This document shows, in pieces, positions 28,473 to 29,329 of a stretch of 29,329 nucleotides of DNA. The notes below the pieces were generated by a model. The model was not told the DNA's origin. It saw only the letters and a list, made by a program, of their open reading frames with translations, and ran no database searches. Every line of letters starts with the position of its first letter. Position 1 is the stretch's first letter. The stretch spans positions 1-29,329 of the forward strand of contig CAQBGY010000012.1 of NCBI GenBank assembly GCA_948759685.1, given 5' to 3'. Both the position numbers and the translations under genes were made by a program. This DNA comes from an uncultured Eubacterium sp. (GTDB lineage Bacteria; Bacillota_A; Clostridia; Lachnospirales; Lachnospiraceae).

Positions 28473-29329
28473 TTAGATTGGGCTTGGCATTATGATTGTT
28501 TTCCTTCTTCCATTTCCTTTTTTTATTCTCAATGCAAATGTAGCAAATACATCGGCAACGTCATCATTTATGTTTTTCCCAGATACAGAATAACTAAGCA
28601 ACTGCGCCATCATCACTCCGTATTGGCTTTTTGGCGCATACATTGACTTGTCCTTAAATTTGACGTGTTGCAATATCCAATTTGAGCACTGATAAATCCT
28701 GGCCTCTTTGTTTGATTCCGTTGGCACTGATGTTATATTGCATATCCATCCCTTTTCTTCCACTCGTTTTTGCACTTCTTCTGCTACCCTGTCGCCTCCA
28801 TTGTTGCTCTCAAACACACAATCCTGCATTTCGTTGTCAACAATCAGATTTGCAGAATTTTCATACTGCAATTCATAATCTGGGGAATTATCACACACGC
28901 AATCGGTACAGTAATAGTAATCTCCATACTTTTCAAAGCATGGTAAAACAAAAAAATCTGTTCCTTTTCCTTTGGTATCGCACTGTCCTGTAATAAGTTC
29001 TGGCGGTTTCTCTCTAAGTTTTTTAATTTCTTCATCGTCATATCGCATAACCTTTCCTTCTGGAAACAGCAAACCTTCACGCTCAATAGGCTGTTGCTTA
29101 TACAGACACCTATAAGAAATATCATCCATTGTAAGGGCTTGGTCGTTAAAAAACTCAACCGTCATTCCGTTGTACTCATAATCAAAGTTGCTTTTGCCCG
29201 TAATCGGATCTATGTCTTCTACGGAAATTATCTTTGTTCTATCGCTACTTCCATACAGTTCGATAATTCGTCCGACAACATCTTTTGTAGACCAGCGTGT
29301 CATAATGATTACTTCTTTTACTTGTTGAT
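28473..29329 (-). CDS. terL: Terminase large subunit, C-terminal part (runs off right edge)
   Basis: The frame is open to the right edge, and codons before the internal ATG at 29303 read QQVKEVIIM, continuing into TRWSTKDVVGRI, the conserved end of the terminase ATPase domain (VIIMTRWSTKDLAGR pattern). At least 285 codons are visible. The C-terminal nuclease domain is complete: ITGQCDTKGKGTDFFVLPC (first acid), LIVDNEMQDCVFESNNGGD (second acid) and GKNINDDVADVFATFAL (third acidic cluster), an RNase H-like metal site that cuts phage DNA during packaging. The Walker motifs lie outside the window, as presumably does the small subunit. Confidence 0.95.
   Translation of the reverse strand, partial: QQVKEVIIMTRWSTKDVVGRIIELYGSSDRTKIISVEDIDPITGKSNFDYEYNGMTVEFFNDQALTMDDISYRCLYKQQPIEREGLLFPEGKVMRYDDEEIKKLREKPPELITGQCDTKGKGTDFFVLPCFEKYGDYYYCTDCVCDNSPDYELQYENSANLIVDNEMQDCVFESNNGGDRVAEEVQKRVEEKGWICNITSVPTESNKEARIYQCSNWILQHVKFKDKSMYAPKSQYGVMMAQLLSYSVSGKNINDDVADVFATFALRIKKGNGRRKTIIMPSPI

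Overview
The window is the late (structural) gene block and the adjoining accessory block of a temperate siphovirus or prophage of a low-GC Gram-positive host. Strong AGGAGG-type ribosome binding sites, low GC, an SPP1-like portal, an r1t-type holin and the style of the small proteins point to a gut Clostridia/Lachnospiraceae host; this is inference, as no host gene is in view. All recognised protein genes lie on the minus strand, so transcription runs from the right edge to the left. Both edges cut genes.

Right to left, the structural block (29329 to 7888) reads: the C-terminal part of the large terminase, a sigma-region-4-like late regulator, a second small helix-turn-helix protein, four tiny Cys-rich proteins, portal, MuF-like minor head protein, scaffold, major capsid protein, HeH/LEM protein, head-tail connector, head fibre, two holin-like membrane proteins, several small connector or unknown proteins (one HExxH metalloprotein), an HK97 gp10-like protein, a Rha regulator inserted in the middle, tail terminator, major tail protein, a tail chaperone pair joined by a probable programmed -1 frameshift, an M15 endolysin, and a 2313-residue tape measure with a lytic transglycosylase domain. 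Several intrinsic-terminator-like hairpins sit between these co-directional genes.

The accessory block (7870 to 1) does not contain the expected distal tail, tail endopeptidase or receptor-binding genes. It holds independently promoted genes: four phage regulators from shuffled antirepressor families (Bro-N, ORF6N/ORF6C, P22AR-N and a P63C-type protein), a YjcQ-like protein, a membrane-anchored and two secreted surface proteins (NPCBM-like, Big2), and an Mrr nuclease fused to an FtsK-gamma-like winged helix. Several of these genes have recognisable promoters of their own, and the regulators have structured leaders or operator-like repeats.

The most interesting locus is 1096-1469. A ribbon-helix-helix gene with a palindromic operator in its promoter is followed by a P22AR-N antirepressor gene, and a convergent promoter plus terminator between them predicts an antisense RNA of about 70 nt. 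This is the layout of the phage P22 immI arc-ant-sar switch, here in a Gram-positive phage.
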